Shown: positions 16,618 through 25,361 of the stretch, piece by piece
Layout of the letters: each line of letters opens with the position of its first letter
How positions within the stretch are numbered: the first letter of the stretch is position 1
Translations under genes and position numbers: made by a program
Notes under the pieces: generated by a model
Databases searched by the model: none
The model's input: the letters and a program-made list of their open reading frames with translations, nothing else
Told to the model about the DNA's origin: nothing
Assembly: GCF_002250505.1 (NCBI RefSeq)
Contig: NZ_NJGY01000005.1
Span: forward strand, 149,157-213,156
Direction: 5' to 3'
Length of the DNA: 64,000 nucleotides
Origin: Janthinobacterium sp. PC23-8
Lineage (GTDB): Bacteria; Pseudomonadota; Gammaproteobacteria; Burkholderiales; Burkholderiaceae_D

Positions 16618-18165
16618 TTACAAGCTGTGATCGGGCTCGATGCGGCGCACGTCGACGCAGGCGATGCGGCGCTCGTCCGCTTCAAGCACTTCGTAGCGCA
16701 GGTCGTTCAGTTCCAGCACCTCGCCGACGGCCGGCATGTTCTCGAAATGGGCCAGCAGGAAGCCGGCCAGCGAATTGTATTCGCCGTCTTCGCTGACCAG
16801 GGTTTCCGTATCGAACACTTGTTCCAGGTAATGCAGGTCGGTCGCGCCGTCGATGCGCCAGTGGCCGGGACCGAGCACCTCGACGTCGGGCTGTTCGTCC
16901 TCGTCGGGAAATTCGCCGGCGATCGCTTCGAGGATATCGATTGGCGTCAGCACGCCCTGCACGGTGCCGAATTCATCAACCACCAGCACCAGCTGGCCAC
17001 GTGAGCGCCGCAAGGTTTCCATCGCTTTCAATACGCCGGCCGCTTCCGGCACCACGATCGCTTCGCGCATACTGGCCGCATCGATCTGGCCGTGCGAGAC
17101 CAGGTCTTCGATCAGGTCCTTGCTGCGCGCCAGGCCCACCACGTTATCGAGGTCGTCGTTGCAAACGGGGATCATGCTGTGCGGCGTGTCGCGCAGCAAA
17201 GTCAACATCTTCTCGCGGCTGTCGTTCAGGTTGACCCACGACACGTCGCCGCGCGGCGTCATCACCGAGCGGATCGAGCGCTCGCCCAGGGTCAGCACGC
17301 CGCTGACCATATTGCGCTCTTCCACGCCGAACGCCGGGATGTCGGGCGTTTGCTTGACTTCATCTTCCTGCACCGCTTCGCGGCCCTTGCGGCCCCCCAG
17401 GAGGCTCAGCACGGCTTGCGCGGTGCGGTCGCGCAGCGGCGTCGTCGATTGCAGTTTGAGGAAATTGCGGCGCGCCAGCTGGTTGAAGAACTCGATCACC
17501 ACCGAGAAGCCGATGGCCGCATACAGATAGCCTTTCGGGATATGGAAGCCCAGGCCTTCGGCGATCAGCGACAGGCCGATCATCAGCAAAAAGCTCAGGC
17601 ACAGCACCACCACCGTCGGATGGGCGTTGACAAAACGCGTCAGCGCTTTGGAGGCGAGCATCATCACGCCGATGGAAATGATGACAGCGGCCATCATCAC
17701 GCCCAGGTGCTCGACCATGCCGACCGCCGTAATCACGGCGTCGAGCGAGAACACGGCGTCGAGCACGACGATCTGCGCCACCACCAGGCCGAAGCCCGCG
17801 TAGACCTTGGAACCGGTGGCTGCGTGCGTCACGCCTTCGAGGCGCTCATGGAGTTCGGTGGTGGCCTTGAACAGCAGGAACAGGCCGCCGACCAGCAGGA
17901 TCAGGTCGCGCCCGGAGAAAGTAAATTGCCAGACGGAAAACAGTGGCGCGGTCAGCGTCACCAGCCAGGAGATCAGCGACAGCAAGCCCAGGCGCATGAC
18001 GAGGGCCAGGGTCAGGCCCAGCACGCGCGCCCTGTCGCGCTGGTGCGGCGGCAGCTTCTCGGCCAGGATGGCGATAAAGATCAGGTTGTCGATACCCAGT
18101 ACGATTTCCAGTACAACCAGCGTCAGCAGGCCGACCCAGATTGTCGGGTCAAATAACCATTCCAT
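16618..18165 (-). CDS. TerC family membrane protein with CBS and CorC_HlyC domains (YoaE/YegH-like)
   Basis: The 515-residue protein starts with a TerC-type membrane domain of about seven helices (WVGLLTLVVLEIVLGIDNLI; acidic residues within membrane segments: VVLDAVFSLDAVITAVGM). A CBS pair follows (VMTPRGDVSWVNLND; LVVDEFGTVQGVLTPIDILE), and a C-terminal transporter-associated domain (HWRIDGATDLHYLEQVFD). TerC proteins are linked to Mn2+ export and metallation of secreted proteins. The CBS part probably senses nucleotides. It is a stand-alone gene reading away from the M16 peptidase. Confidence 0.9.
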   Translation of the reverse strand: MEWLFDPTIWVGLLTLVVLEIVLGIDNLIFIAILAEKLPPHQRDRARVLGLTLALVMRLGLLSLISWLVTLTAPLFSVWQFTFSGRDLILLVGGLFLLFKATTELHERLEGVTHAATGSKVYAGFGLVVAQIVVLDAVFSLDAVITAVGMVEHLGVMMAAVIISIGVMMLASKALTRFVNAHPTVVVLCLSFLLMIGLSLIAEGLGFHIPKGYLYAAIGFSVVIEFFNQLARRNFLKLQSTTPLRDRTAQAVLSLLGGRKGREAVQEDEVKQTPDIPAFGVEERNMVSGVLTLGERSIRSVMTPRGDVSWVNLNDSREKMLTLLRDTPHSMIPVCNDDLDNVVGLARSKDLIEDLVSHGQIDAASMREAIVVPEAAGVLKAMETLRRSRGQLVLVVDEFGTVQGVLTPIDILEAIAGEFPDEDEQPDVEVLGPGHWRIDGATDLHYLEQVFDTETLVSEDGEYNSLAGFLLAHFENMPAVGEVLELNDLRYEVLEADERRIACVDVRRIEPDHSL

Positions 18166-18249
18166 GGTGGTTTACCTTGTCAAATCAAAAAGTTTCAAGC
18201 ATGCCCGGCTGCAGCGTTGCCCCGGACGTGTCGGTGTGATCCATGCCGT

Positions 18250-18585
18250 TCAGCTGCGAACGCGTGGCGGGCGCATGGCCTGCCACACGTCCGCTTCGGC
18301 AAGTGCGGCGGGTCCCGTCCGCCAGACGATGGCGCAAAAAGAAAGCGCCTGGCGACATGCGCGATACAGGGTGATGGGGTCGTTGTCGCACTCTTCGGCG
18401 TCGCAGCTGGCAAGTGCGGCATCCGGAGCGCTGTCGGCGTGCGCGTAGACGTTACGGCAATCTGCGCTGGCCGCGTGCACGCCAGCGTGCTGGAATGGGG
18501 AAGTGCTGGCGTACGCCATGCTGGCGTATGCCTGGGGTAAAGCGATGAAAACAAACAGGCAGAGCAGGACGAGAGCTCGTCTCAT
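18250..18585 (-). CDS. small secreted cysteine-containing protein, unknown
   Basis: A 111-residue frame begins MRRALVLLCLFVFIALPQAYA, a clear signal peptide, and the mature part has six cysteines (ADCRNVY, SCDAEECDND, YRACRQ, SFCAIVW), compatible with disulfides. I do not recognise the family. No strong ribosome-binding site precedes the ATG at 18585. The same frame stays open far upstream, antisense to the M16 gene; that part is a shadow. The signal peptide is the main reason to believe this gene. Confidence 0.5.
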   Translation of the reverse strand: MRRALVLLCLFVFIALPQAYASMAYASTSPFQHAGVHAASADCRNVYAHADSAPDAALASCDAEECDNDPITLYRACRQALSFCAIVWRTGPAALAEADVWQAMRPPRVRS

Positions 18586-18810
18586 ATACAGGCGGATAGT
18601 TCTGGAACGGTCGAGTATAGCACGCGATGATTGCCGCTCCGTGACCTGCTGCTTGCGGAATTGATAAGTTTGTCGTAAATTGCGTTTTAGTAACAATTTC
18701 ACCATCCGGCGCATACGCGCCCGTGTCGTGAGCATTGTTGCGTTTGTTATTCGTTGCTTATTCGCTGTCGAGTGTTTTTTCTTATAACGCAGTCTCACCA
18801 GGACCATGCT

Positions 18811-21639
18811 TTGAAACCAATCACCGCTCTCTTGCTTGCCGCCGGCATTTTGTCGCCTTCCTTCGTGCTGGCCGCTACCCCTGTACCCGCCGCCAAAACC
18901 CAGAAAACCGGCGCGCCGGCCGCCGCCGTGAAAGTCACCTCGGTCGAAGGCATTACCGAATACAAGCTGGCCAATGGCTTGCGCGTGCTGTTGTTTCCAG
19001 ACGCCAGCAAACCCACACTGACTACCAATATCGTCTACATGGTCGGCTCGCGCCATGAAAACTACGGCGAGACGGGCATGGCGCACTTGCTGGAACACCT
19101 GCTGTTCAAGCCCAGCGCCAATTTCGGCGTCAGGAAGGGCAGCAAAACCCCGGTCGAGATCCTCAATTCGACTGGGGCCCAGTTCAATGGCACCACCTGG
19201 TACGACCGTACCAACTACTACGCCACTTTTCCGGCCAACGACGACAACCTGCGCCAGATGCTGGCGCTGGAAGCGGACCGCATGGTCAACGCCGCCATCG
19301 ACCAGAACGACCTGTGGAACCCGAAGACCAGCAAGGGCGAAATGACGGTGGTGCGCAACGAGTTCGAAATGGGCGAGAGCGATCCGATCAGCGTGACGAG
19401 CGAGCGCATCCAGGCCGTCGCGTACGACTGGCACAACTACGGCAAGTCGACCATCGGTGCGCGTTCCGATATCGAACAGGTCAATATCCCGCGCCTGCGT
19501 GCGTTTTATCACAAGTACTACCAGCCCGATAACGCCGTGCTGATGGTGGCGGGCCGCTTCGACGAAGCAAAAGTATTGAAGCAGATCAATGATTTGTTCG
19601 GCAAGATACCGAAACCGACGCGCGTGATCGAGCCGACCTACACGGCTGAGCCGGTGCAGGATGGCGAGCGCGCCGTGACGGTGCGCCGCAGCGGTGGCAC
19701 GCAGTTCGTCGGTGCCGGCTATCACGTGGCGCCGTCGGGCCATCCGGACGCGGTCGCCCTTGAAGTGCTGGGCCATGTGCTGACGGATGCGCCTGCGGGC
19801 CGCCTGCACAAGGCGCTGGTGGAAACCAAGCTGGCCAGCAAGATTGAATACAACTCGGTCAGCAACCTCGAACCGGGCTACAACCTGTTCGGTGCGCTGG
19901 TGCCGCTCGATGGCAAGCTCGACGCGGCGCAGGACGCCATGCTGAAAGTGCTGGAGGACCTGAAATCGCAACCGGTCACCGAGGCCGAAGTGGCGCGCGT
20001 CAAGCAACAGCTGAACAAGCAGATCGAACTGGCCACCTCGAACACGGCGCGCCTGACGATTGCGCTGACCGAATCGCTGGCGGCCGGCGACTGGCGTCTG
20101 TTCTTCCTGCAGCGCGACCAGCTCGACAAGGTCACGGCGGCGCAGGTGCAGGCGGCAGCCGAGAAATACCTGAAGAGCTCGAACCGCACCCTGGGCCGCT
20201 TCATTCCGACCGACGCGCCGGACCGCACCACCGTACCGGCCTACGCCGACGTGGCGCCGCAGCTGGCCGGCTACACGGGCCGCGCAGTGGTGGCACAGGG
20301 CGAAGCGTTCGATCCCAGCCCCGACAATATCGAAGCGCGCACACAGCGCTTTACCTTGCCCAATGGCCTGAAGGGCGCCTTGCTGCCGAAGAAAACCAAG
20401 GGCAATACCGTCAGCGTGGTGCTGAAGCTGCACTTCGGCAGCGCTGACAGCCTGGCCGGCAAGGCTGGCGTAGGCAGCTATACGGCCAATCTGCTGTCGC
20501 GCGGCACCGATAAGCTGTCGCGCCAGGAGGTCAAGGACAAATTCGACCAGCTGGGCATGCAGGTCAGCATCAGCGGTGGCGCCGAAGGCGTGACGGCGGC
20601 CCTGAGTGGCAAGCGCGACAACCTGCCAGCGGCAATGGACTTGCTGGCGCAAGTGCTGCAGAAACCGGCCCTGTCGGAGATGGAATTTCTGGAACTGCAG
20701 CGTGAACGCGTCGGCCGTGCCGAACAGGAACTGCCGGAACCGATGCCGCTGGCCTCAAACGCGTTCATCCGCCTGCTGGACGCGACCCCGCCGGAGCACG
20801 TGCGCCACGTCAAGACGCTGCCGGAACAGCTGGCCGTCTGGAAAAGCGTGAACGTGGCTGACGTCAAGGCTTTCCACGCCGGCTATTATGGCGCCGCCAG
20901 TGCCGATTTTGCGGCCGTGGGCGACTTCGATCCGGCAGCGCTGAAGGCGCAGGTAGCCAGCTTGTACGGCAACTGGAAATCCGCCCAGCCGTACTTGCGC
21001 ATTGCCGACACCGTCACGTCGGTCAGCGGCAAAAAAGTCAGCCTGGAAACACCTGACAAGGCCAACAGCGTGCTGTTCGCCATCGTGCCGCTGACGCTCA
21101 AGGACGATGCGCCGCAATATCCGGCGCTGGTGCTGGCCAACCACATGCTCGGCGGCGGCGCGCTGCGCAGCCGCCTGGCCGATCGCATCCGCCAGAAGGA
21201 AGGCCTGTCATACGGCGTCGGTTCGCAGCTGAACGTGCCAGCACGCGATCCGGCCGGTTTCTGGATGGCTTACGCCATCAGCGCGCCGCAAAACACCGGC
21301 AAGGTGGAAGCGGCGCTGCGCGAGGAAATCGCCAAGGTGCTGGCCGAAGGCTTCACGGAAGCGGAACTGGTGGAAGCGAAAAAAGGCTGGCTGCAGTCCG
21401 AAGAAGTTCAGCGCACGCAGGACACGTCGCTGGCGCGCACGCTGGCCACGTATCTGGACGATGGCCGTACCATGGCCTACGACAAGGATCTGGAAGCCAA
21501 GGTATCGGCGTTGACGCTGGCGCAGGTCAACCAGGGCTTGCGCGAGTACCTGAAATCGGACGCCGTGTCGGTGGTGACGGCAGGCGACTTTGCCAAAGTG
21601 GCGAAAGAGTCCGGCGCTGCAGCGACGACGTCGAAATAA
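18811..21639 (+). CDS. M16 family zinc metallopeptidase, two-domain
   Basis: The 942-residue protein has a signal peptide (ITALLLAAGILSPSFVLAAT) and two M16 halves. The N-terminal half carries the inverted zinc motif HLLEH at residues 92-96, with the third ligand probably Glu184 in VVRNE. The C-terminal half lacks HxxEH but keeps the R/Y substrate-closing segment (RSRLADRIRQKEGLSYGVGS). It is thus a single-chain pitrilysin-like periplasmic peptidase. The start is TTG 18811, with CAGGA about 8 nt upstream; an in-frame upstream start at 18754 would spoil the signal peptide. A bidirectional terminator follows. Confidence 0.9.
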   Translation: MKPITALLLAAGILSPSFVLAATPVPAAKTQKTGAPAAAVKVTSVEGITEYKLANGLRVLLFPDASKPTLTTNIVYMVGSRHENYGETGMAHLLEHLLFKPSANFGVRKGSKTPVEILNSTGAQFNGTTWYDRTNYYATFPANDDNLRQMLALEADRMVNAAIDQNDLWNPKTSKGEMTVVRNEFEMGESDPISVTSERIQAVAYDWHNYGKSTIGARSDIEQVNIPRLRAFYHKYYQPDNAVLMVAGRFDEAKVLKQINDLFGKIPKPTRVIEPTYTAEPVQDGERAVTVRRSGGTQFVGAGYHVAPSGHPDAVALEVLGHVLTDAPAGRLHKALVETKLASKIEYNSVSNLEPGYNLFGALVPLDGKLDAAQDAMLKVLEDLKSQPVTEAEVARVKQQLNKQIELATSNTARLTIALTESLAAGDWRLFFLQRDQLDKVTAAQVQAAAEKYLKSSNRTLGRFIPTDAPDRTTVPAYADVAPQLAGYTGRAVVAQGEAFDPSPDNIEARTQRFTLPNGLKGALLPKKTKGNTVSVVLKLHFGSADSLAGKAGVGSYTANLLSRGTDKLSRQEVKDKFDQLGMQVSISGGAEGVTAALSGKRDNLPAAMDLLAQVLQKPALSEMEFLELQRERVGRAEQELPEPMPLASNAFIRLLDATPPEHVRHVKTLPEQLAVWKSVNVADVKAFHAGYYGAASADFAAVGDFDPAALKAQVASLYGNWKSAQPYLRIADTVTSVSGKKVSLETPDKANSVLFAIVPLTLKDDAPQYPALVLANHMLGGGALRSRLADRIRQKEGLSYGVGSQLNVPARDPAGFWMAYAISAPQNTGKVEAALREEIAKVLAEGFTEAELVEAKKGWLQSEEVQRTQDTSLARTLATYLDDGRTMAYDKDLEAKVSALTLAQVNQGLREYLKSDAVSVVTAGDFAKVAKESGAAATTSK

Positions 21640-21655
21640 ACCATTGCACGTAAAA

Positions 21656-21690
21656 AAACAGCCGGACCATGCAAGTGGCCCGGCTGTTTT
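21656..21690. terminator. bidirectional rho-independent terminator
   Basis: The stem ACAGCCGG / CCGGCTGT (21658-21665, 21680-21687) is flanked by an A-run on the left and T-run on the right. It can stop both the M16 peptidase and the convergent OmpA-like gene. Confidence 0.85.
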
Positions 21691-21708
21691 GTTTGGTGCT
21701 GTTGAAAA

Positions 21709-22389
21709 TTAACGTGGCGCCATCTCGGCCACATAAATTTCCACGCGGCGATTGCGGGCGCGGCCGCTGTCGTCGGAGTTCGAGGCGATCGGTTCACGCG
21801 CGCCGCGGCCTTCGACCACCACGCGGGTCGGCGAGACGCCGCGCATGGACAGGTAGTCGCGCGTATGGGCGGCGCGCTCGACCGACAGCGGCTCGTTGAT
21901 CGAGGCGCTGCCGGTACTGTCCGTATGGCCGATGATGCTCACGGTGGTGCTCGGGTTGTCGTTCAGGGTAGCGGCAAAGCGGTCGAGGATGGGACGGAAG
22001 TTGCCCTTGATATCGGCACGGTTGGTATCGAACGAGATATCGCTCGGGATTTCCATTTTCAGGCGGTTGTCCGCCGTCTGCGTCACTTGCACGCCGGTAC
22101 CCTGGGTGGCTTGTTCCATCGTGCGCTTCTGGTTTTCCATGCGGTTCGACCAGATATTGCCGACCACCGCGCCGGCAGCCGCACCGAGCAGGGCGCCGCC
22201 AGCCGTACGGCCGCTGCTGCCGCCGCCGGTGGTGCCGCCGATCAGTGCGCCCAGGCCGGCGCCGATGCCGGCGCCAGTGGCCGTGCCGCGTTGCGTGGAC
22301 GACATGTCGGCACAGCCGGAAACGGCGACCGTCAGGGCCAGCATGGCGATCACGGATTTGGCGCCTGGGCCGGTTTTAAATGGATTCAT
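21709..22389 (-). CDS. OmpA-family lipoprotein with glycine zipper (YiaD-like)
   Basis: The 226-residue protein has a lipobox (VSGC, Cys near residue 26), a glycine-zipper segment (GIGAGLGALIGGTTGGG; GGALLGAAAGAVVGNI), then an OmpA peptidoglycan-binding domain (SDISFDTNRADIKGNFRPIL; IGHTDSTGS; LSVERAAHTRDYL; GRGAREPIA). It should tether the outer membrane to the cell wall. Start ATG 22389 follows GGAG. It opens the envelope/stress gene run and is convergent with the M16 gene. Confidence 0.9.
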   Translation of the reverse strand: MNPFKTGPGAKSVIAMLALTVAVSGCADMSSTQRGTATGAGIGAGLGALIGGTTGGGSSGRTAGGALLGAAAGAVVGNIWSNRMENQKRTMEQATQGTGVQVTQTADNRLKMEIPSDISFDTNRADIKGNFRPILDRFAATLNDNPSTTVSIIGHTDSTGSASINEPLSVERAAHTRDYLSMRGVSPTRVVVEGRGAREPIASNSDDSGRARNRRVEIYVAEMAPR

Positions 22390-22557
22390 GGAGTTTCTCC
22401 TAGTGTTGTTCTTGAAAGTACCCGGGGGGATTGCCCGCACACGTTACTGCAAAAAGGCCGGTCTTGCCAGTCCAGGCGCCAATGGAAAGACGGCGCCCGT
22501 TTGCACGTGCGCCGCCCGCCAGCGTCAAGCCTTGCCGGCTGCACCGAAGCACAGCCT

Positions 22558-22704
22558 CTATAGACCGCGCCCGCTGATCAGACGCAACAGAATCATGATG
22601 ACTGCGACGACCAGCAGAATGTGGATGAAGCCGCCAATGGTGTAGGAAGTTACCAGACCCAGCAGCCAGAGAATGATGAGTACTACTGCGATTGTATAGA
22701 GCAT
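22558..22704 (-). CDS. lmo0937 family small membrane protein
   Basis: A 48-residue hydrophobic protein with two membrane segments (LYTIAVVLIILWLLGLV; FIHILLVVAVIMILLRLI) separated by a short turn, then SGRGL. This matches the lmo0937/DUF5670 family, often found among general-stress genes. Start ATG 22704 follows GGAGA. A perfect copy of the palindromic operator lies 150 nt upstream. Function unknown. Confidence 0.85.
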   Translation of the reverse strand: MLYTIAVVLIILWLLGLVTSYTIGGFIHILLVVAVIMILLRLISGRGL

Positions 22705-22854
22705 GATGTGTTCTCCGTGAGTAATGTGTGCATGGCGGCGAGGTGATGTACCCGCCGTCATCGGTTTTTTTGCCATTTGCGTTGCTGCCGGAGTGACACT
22801 CCCTGCAAAACGCTGATGCCATGACGCATAGTCTCCTTTGCCGCCGACGCCATC

Positions 22855-22870
22855 TGTACGGTGTCGTACA
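22855..22870 (-). promoter_or_regulatory. YGTNCG-N4-CGNACR palindrome, site B (perfect)
   Basis: TGTACGGTGTCGTACA is a perfect 6-4-6 palindrome, 150 nt upstream of the lmo0937 gene. Towards that gene GACTAT, a weak -10, begins 21 nt on. Confidence 0.7.
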
Positions 22871-22876
22871 CAACTC

Positions 22877-23134
22877 CTACTTATTTGCACTGCCTTGCAC
22901 ATTGGCATGTTCCGCGTCCGCCATGCCTGGCAGCCAGGCCAGCATGCCGGCCATGCCGACGGCGCCGGCCAGGCAACTGAGCATGCCGCCGGTCAGCAGC
23001 AGCATCACGCCGAACACGGGAGCGGCGGCGCCGCCGGGCGCCAGGTCCAGCGCGCAAAAGCCCAGTAGTGTCGCCAGCATGCCGCCGCCGATAAAGCTCA
23101 GCCATATTTTGTTGCCAGCCTTGTTATTTTCCAC
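22877..23134 (-). CDS. small glycine-rich membrane protein, unknown
   Basis: The 85-residue protein has a basic N terminus (MENNKAGNKIW), two hydrophobic Gly/Ala-rich segments (LSFIGGGMLATLLGFCALDL; VFGVMLLLTGGMLSCLAGAV) and a polar tail. No family is recognised. The start is GTG 23134, justified by a strong AAAGGAGG 5 nt upstream. Site C of the palindromic operator lies 70 nt upstream, so it probably belongs to the same regulon as its neighbours. Confidence 0.7.
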   Translation of the reverse strand: MENNKAGNKIWLSFIGGGMLATLLGFCALDLAPGGAAAPVFGVMLLLTGGMLSCLAGAVGMAGMLAWLPGMADAEHANVQGSANK

Positions 23135-23204
23135 GTCTGCCTCCTTTGATGGGTGACTTTGTAAATTTCCTTAGTGCATCATCTCCTGTCGGCCCGGTCT
23201 CATC

Positions 23205-23220
23205 TGTGCGCCAACGAACA
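23205..23220 (-). promoter_or_regulatory. YGTNCG-N4-CGNACR palindrome, site C
   Basis: TGTGCGCCAACGAACA matches all ten fixed positions and lies 70 nt upstream of the GTG start at 23134. A GATGAT hexamer begins 21 nt after it in that direction. Confidence 0.7.
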
Positions 23221-23227
23221 TGATCAA

Positions 23228-23258
23228 AAAGAAAACGCCCGGACTGGCCGGGCGCGTG
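23228..23258 (-). terminator. rho-independent terminator
   Basis: The stem CGCCCGG / CCGGGCG (23236-23242, 23248-23254) is followed on the minus strand by a T-rich run. It ends the glycine-zipper gene at 23282-23929 and isolates the next operator. Confidence 0.75.
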
Positions 23259-23281
23259 TTGGTACCAGCCTCGATCGGCGG

Positions 23282-23929
23282 TTAGCCGGCGCGCAAGCCG
23301 CCGTTGACCACGCGCACGCGGTCGCCCTGGCGCCAGTTCGGCGCGGCGCTTTGATGCACGGTGCGCGTCTTGCCGTTGTCCAGGCGCACCACGATGTTAT
23401 AGCTGCGCGTGGCGCGTACGCTGCCTTCGATCTGGTTGCCGGCCACGGCGCCGCCAACGGCGCCCAGCACGGTGGCCAGTTCCTTGCCATGGCCGCCGCC
23501 CACCTGGTTGCCCAGCAAGCCGCCGACCACGGCGCCGCCAGCGGCGCCGACGCCACTGCCGGAAGCGCGCGTATTGACTTCATTGATCGACTCGATCACG
23601 CCGCAGTTGTTGCATACCTTCGGTGCCGGCGCAGGTGCCGCTGCGTATTGCTCAGGCTCCGGTTGCGGCTGCGGGCGCTGCACCGGCTGCACGGCCAATT
23701 GCTGCGACTGGGGCGGGGCGGCCAGCGGCTGGGCGCCGGCTGGCGGTGCGATCGCCTGCAGGCTGGCCAGTTGTTCGCCGGAGGCGGCGCTGCTCAATGG
23801 CTGAGCCTGGCGGCTTTGCGAGGTAGGCAGCCAGCCCATCAGGGCTGCCGTGCCGACGCCGCAAAACAGCAGTACTGCAACGGCGGCGGCCAGGATCAGG
23901 GGATGCAAGGATTTGGTGTTAGTGGTCAT
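23282..23929 (-). CDS. glycine-zipper 2TM domain protein (SlyB-like)
   Basis: The 215-residue protein has an N-terminal membrane anchor (LILAAAVAVLLFCGVGTAAL), a long Gln/Pro/Ala-rich linker, a CNNCG pair, then a glycine zipper (GVGAAGGAVVGGLLGNQVGGG; VLGAVGGAVAGNQIEG). A C-terminal beta domain (YNIVVRLDNGKTRTV, WRQGDRVRVVNG) matches the SlyB/Pcp type. It is a probable inner-membrane-anchored envelope protein. Start ATG 23929 follows AGGAG. A rho-independent terminator lies downstream. Operator site D, upstream, can serve it and the divergent Crp/Fnr gene. Confidence 0.85.
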   Translation of the reverse strand: MTTNTKSLHPLILAAAVAVLLFCGVGTAALMGWLPTSQSRQAQPLSSAASGEQLASLQAIAPPAGAQPLAAPPQSQQLAVQPVQRPQPQPEPEQYAAAPAPAPKVCNNCGVIESINEVNTRASGSGVGAAGGAVVGGLLGNQVGGGHGKELATVLGAVGGAVAGNQIEGSVRATRSYNIVVRLDNGKTRTVHQSAAPNWRQGDRVRVVNGGLRAG

Positions 23930-24042
23930 GAAATGCTCCTGTTTTAATTTGAGTGAATCCGGATGGCTGGCGCCGGGAAGGCCTGGCCTGAATCTGTTTA
24001 TTGGTCTCAACGCCGAGTGTGCGTCGCCACGTCATTCGCTTC

Positions 24043-24058
24043 CGTGCGTCACCGTACA
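24043..24058. promoter_or_regulatory. YGTNCG-N4-CGNACR palindrome, site D (divergent)
   Basis: CGTGCGTCACCGTACA lies between the glycine-zipper gene and the Crp/Fnr gene. Rightwards TAGGCT begins 21 nt on; leftwards CACACT begins 21 nt on. It may therefore activate both genes and autoregulate the regulator. Confidence 0.65.
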
Positions 24059-24129
24059 TACAGCGCCAAGGTGGCCCCGTAGGCTAAGTAAAAATTATGT
24101 CGAGTTGTAACGACACCAAGGAAAAGGCA

Positions 24130-24894
24130 ATGCCATCAATGACCGCTACCATCAACCTGCCCCGCGATGCAGGCCGCTCCGCATTGGCTTCGGCCGCTGC
24201 AGGCAACCGCCTGCTGGCCAGCCTGCCGGAGTCCGACCTCAAGCATCTGTCGGCGCTGTTCGATACCGTGACGGTCGACGTCGGCGACATACTGTACGAA
24301 CCGGGCCAACAGATCGGCCATGTTTATTTTCCGGGCGACTGCCTGATCTCGCTGCTGGCCGTGGCCGAAGGCCGCATGACGCTCGAAGTGGGTTCGGTCG
24401 GCCGTGAAGGCGTGCTGGGCGCGTCCGTTGCGCTGGGCCATGAACTGGCGCAGGTGCGCGCCGTCGTCCAGCGGTCCGGCAGCGCCAGCCGCATTGCGCG
24501 GGCCGATTTCTGCGCTGAATTTGCCCAGCTCGATTCCTTGCAGCGCTTGCTGTACCGCTACACCGACACCTTGCTGGCGCAAGCGATCCAGATTGCCGTG
24601 TGCAGCCGTTTTCACGTGCTCGAAGCGCGCCTGGCCCGTTCGCTGCTGATCACGCGCGACCGCCTGCAGTCGGAAAAATTTCACCTTACCCATGAATTCC
24701 TGGCCCATACGCTTGGTGTCAGGCGGGTTGGCGTGACCAAGGCGGCCAGCGCGCTGCAGCAGCAGAAACTGATTACCTACAGCCGTGGCAATATCGAGAT
24801 CCTCGATTCGGCCGGGCTGGAGGCGGTATCGTGCCGCTGCTATGAGCTGGTCAAGGATGCGGGCACGGCCGGCATGGCCAATGTCTTCGTGTAA
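24130..24894 (+). CDS. Crp/Fnr family transcriptional regulator
   Basis: The 254-residue protein has an N-terminal cyclic-nucleotide-binding-like beta roll (VDVGDILYEPGQQIGHVYFP; EVGSVGREGVLG) and a C-terminal winged helix (LTHEFLAHTLGVRRVGVTKA). The cAMP-contacting Arg/Glu loop of CRP is not evident, and no FNR cysteine cluster is seen, so its signal is unknown. In the recognition helix, the CRP residues Arg180/Glu181/Arg185 align with Arg/Val/Lys, which predicts a site different from TGTGA. ATG 24130 has AAGGAAAAGG upstream; ATG 24097 is possible but would start about 5 nt after the predicted transcript start. It sits amid its probable targets. Confidence 0.88.
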   Translation: MPSMTATINLPRDAGRSALASAAAGNRLLASLPESDLKHLSALFDTVTVDVGDILYEPGQQIGHVYFPGDCLISLLAVAEGRMTLEVGSVGREGVLGASVALGHELAQVRAVVQRSGSASRIARADFCAEFAQLDSLQRLLYRYTDTLLAQAIQIAVCSRFHVLEARLARSLLITRDRLQSEKFHLTHEFLAHTLGVRRVGVTKAASALQQQKLITYSRGNIEILDSAGLEAVSCRCYELVKDAGTAGMANVFV

Positions 24895-24929
24895 AGGCCC
24901 GCTTATTTGCGCGGCGGCGCGGGACGCAA

Positions 24930-24967
24930 AAAAGCGGGGCGGCCATTGAAATGGCCGCCCCGCTTTT
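24930..24967. terminator. bidirectional rho-independent terminator
   Basis: A perfect 17-bp stem (24930-24946 with 24951-24967) and TGAA loop begin with AAAA and end with TTTT. It serves the Crp/Fnr gene and the convergent glycine-zipper gene. Confidence 0.9.
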
Positions 24968-24980
24968 ATATTGCCGACAA

Positions 24981-25199
24981 TTACTTCGGCTTGACCTGAT
25001 TGCCGATCACGCCGCCGACGGCTGCGCCGCCAACTGCGCCAACGGCGCTGCCGCCGGTCAGCACGGAACCGGCAACGGCGCCGATGCCTGCGCCGATGGC
25101 GGTGTTTTTATCCTGGCCGGACATGTTGGCGCAAGCGGTCAGGCTCAGCACCAGTGCGGCGATGGAAGTGGTTGCGGCGAGTTTTTTAATCGTTTGCAT
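24981..25199 (-). CDS. small glycine-zipper lipoprotein (OsmB-like)
   Basis: The 72-residue protein has a lipoprotein signal with lipobox LTAC, then a glycine zipper (IGAGIGAVAGSVLTGGSAVG; VGGAAVGGVIGNQVKPK). It resembles OsmB-type osmotically induced lipoproteins. Start ATG 25199 follows AAAGGAGA. Operator site E is 109 nt upstream with a TATTCT -10 at 25282-25287. Confidence 0.85.
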   Translation of the reverse strand: MQTIKKLAATTSIAALVLSLTACANMSGQDKNTAIGAGIGAVAGSVLTGGSAVGAVGGAAVGGVIGNQVKPK

Positions 25200-25308
25200 G
25201 GTAGATCTCCTTTGGATTCGGTCCCGTGGCGCCGGCAGGGAAAAAGCCGTTTGTAACGTACGCCAGTTCAAGCACAGTGACAGAATAGAATTTCAGAGAG
25301 ATAAGATC

Positions 25309-25324
25309 TGTTCGGCAACGCACA
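25309..25324 (-). promoter_or_regulatory. YGTNCG-N4-CGNACR palindrome, site E
   Basis: TGTTCGGCAACGCACA matches all ten fixed positions. On the minus strand TATTCT begins exactly 21 nt after it. Confidence 0.75.
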
Positions 25325-25361
25325 TAGGCGTGTAACAAATGTAAAGACAACATCCCGGCCC

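Noticed and set aside
18586..20652. Very long minus-strand open frame (continuing the 111-aa frame) opposite the M16 peptidase gene
   Set aside because: It is antisense to a well-supported peptidase and its translation has no family pattern; high GC keeps such frames open. Only the 18250-18585 part, with a signal peptide, is kept.
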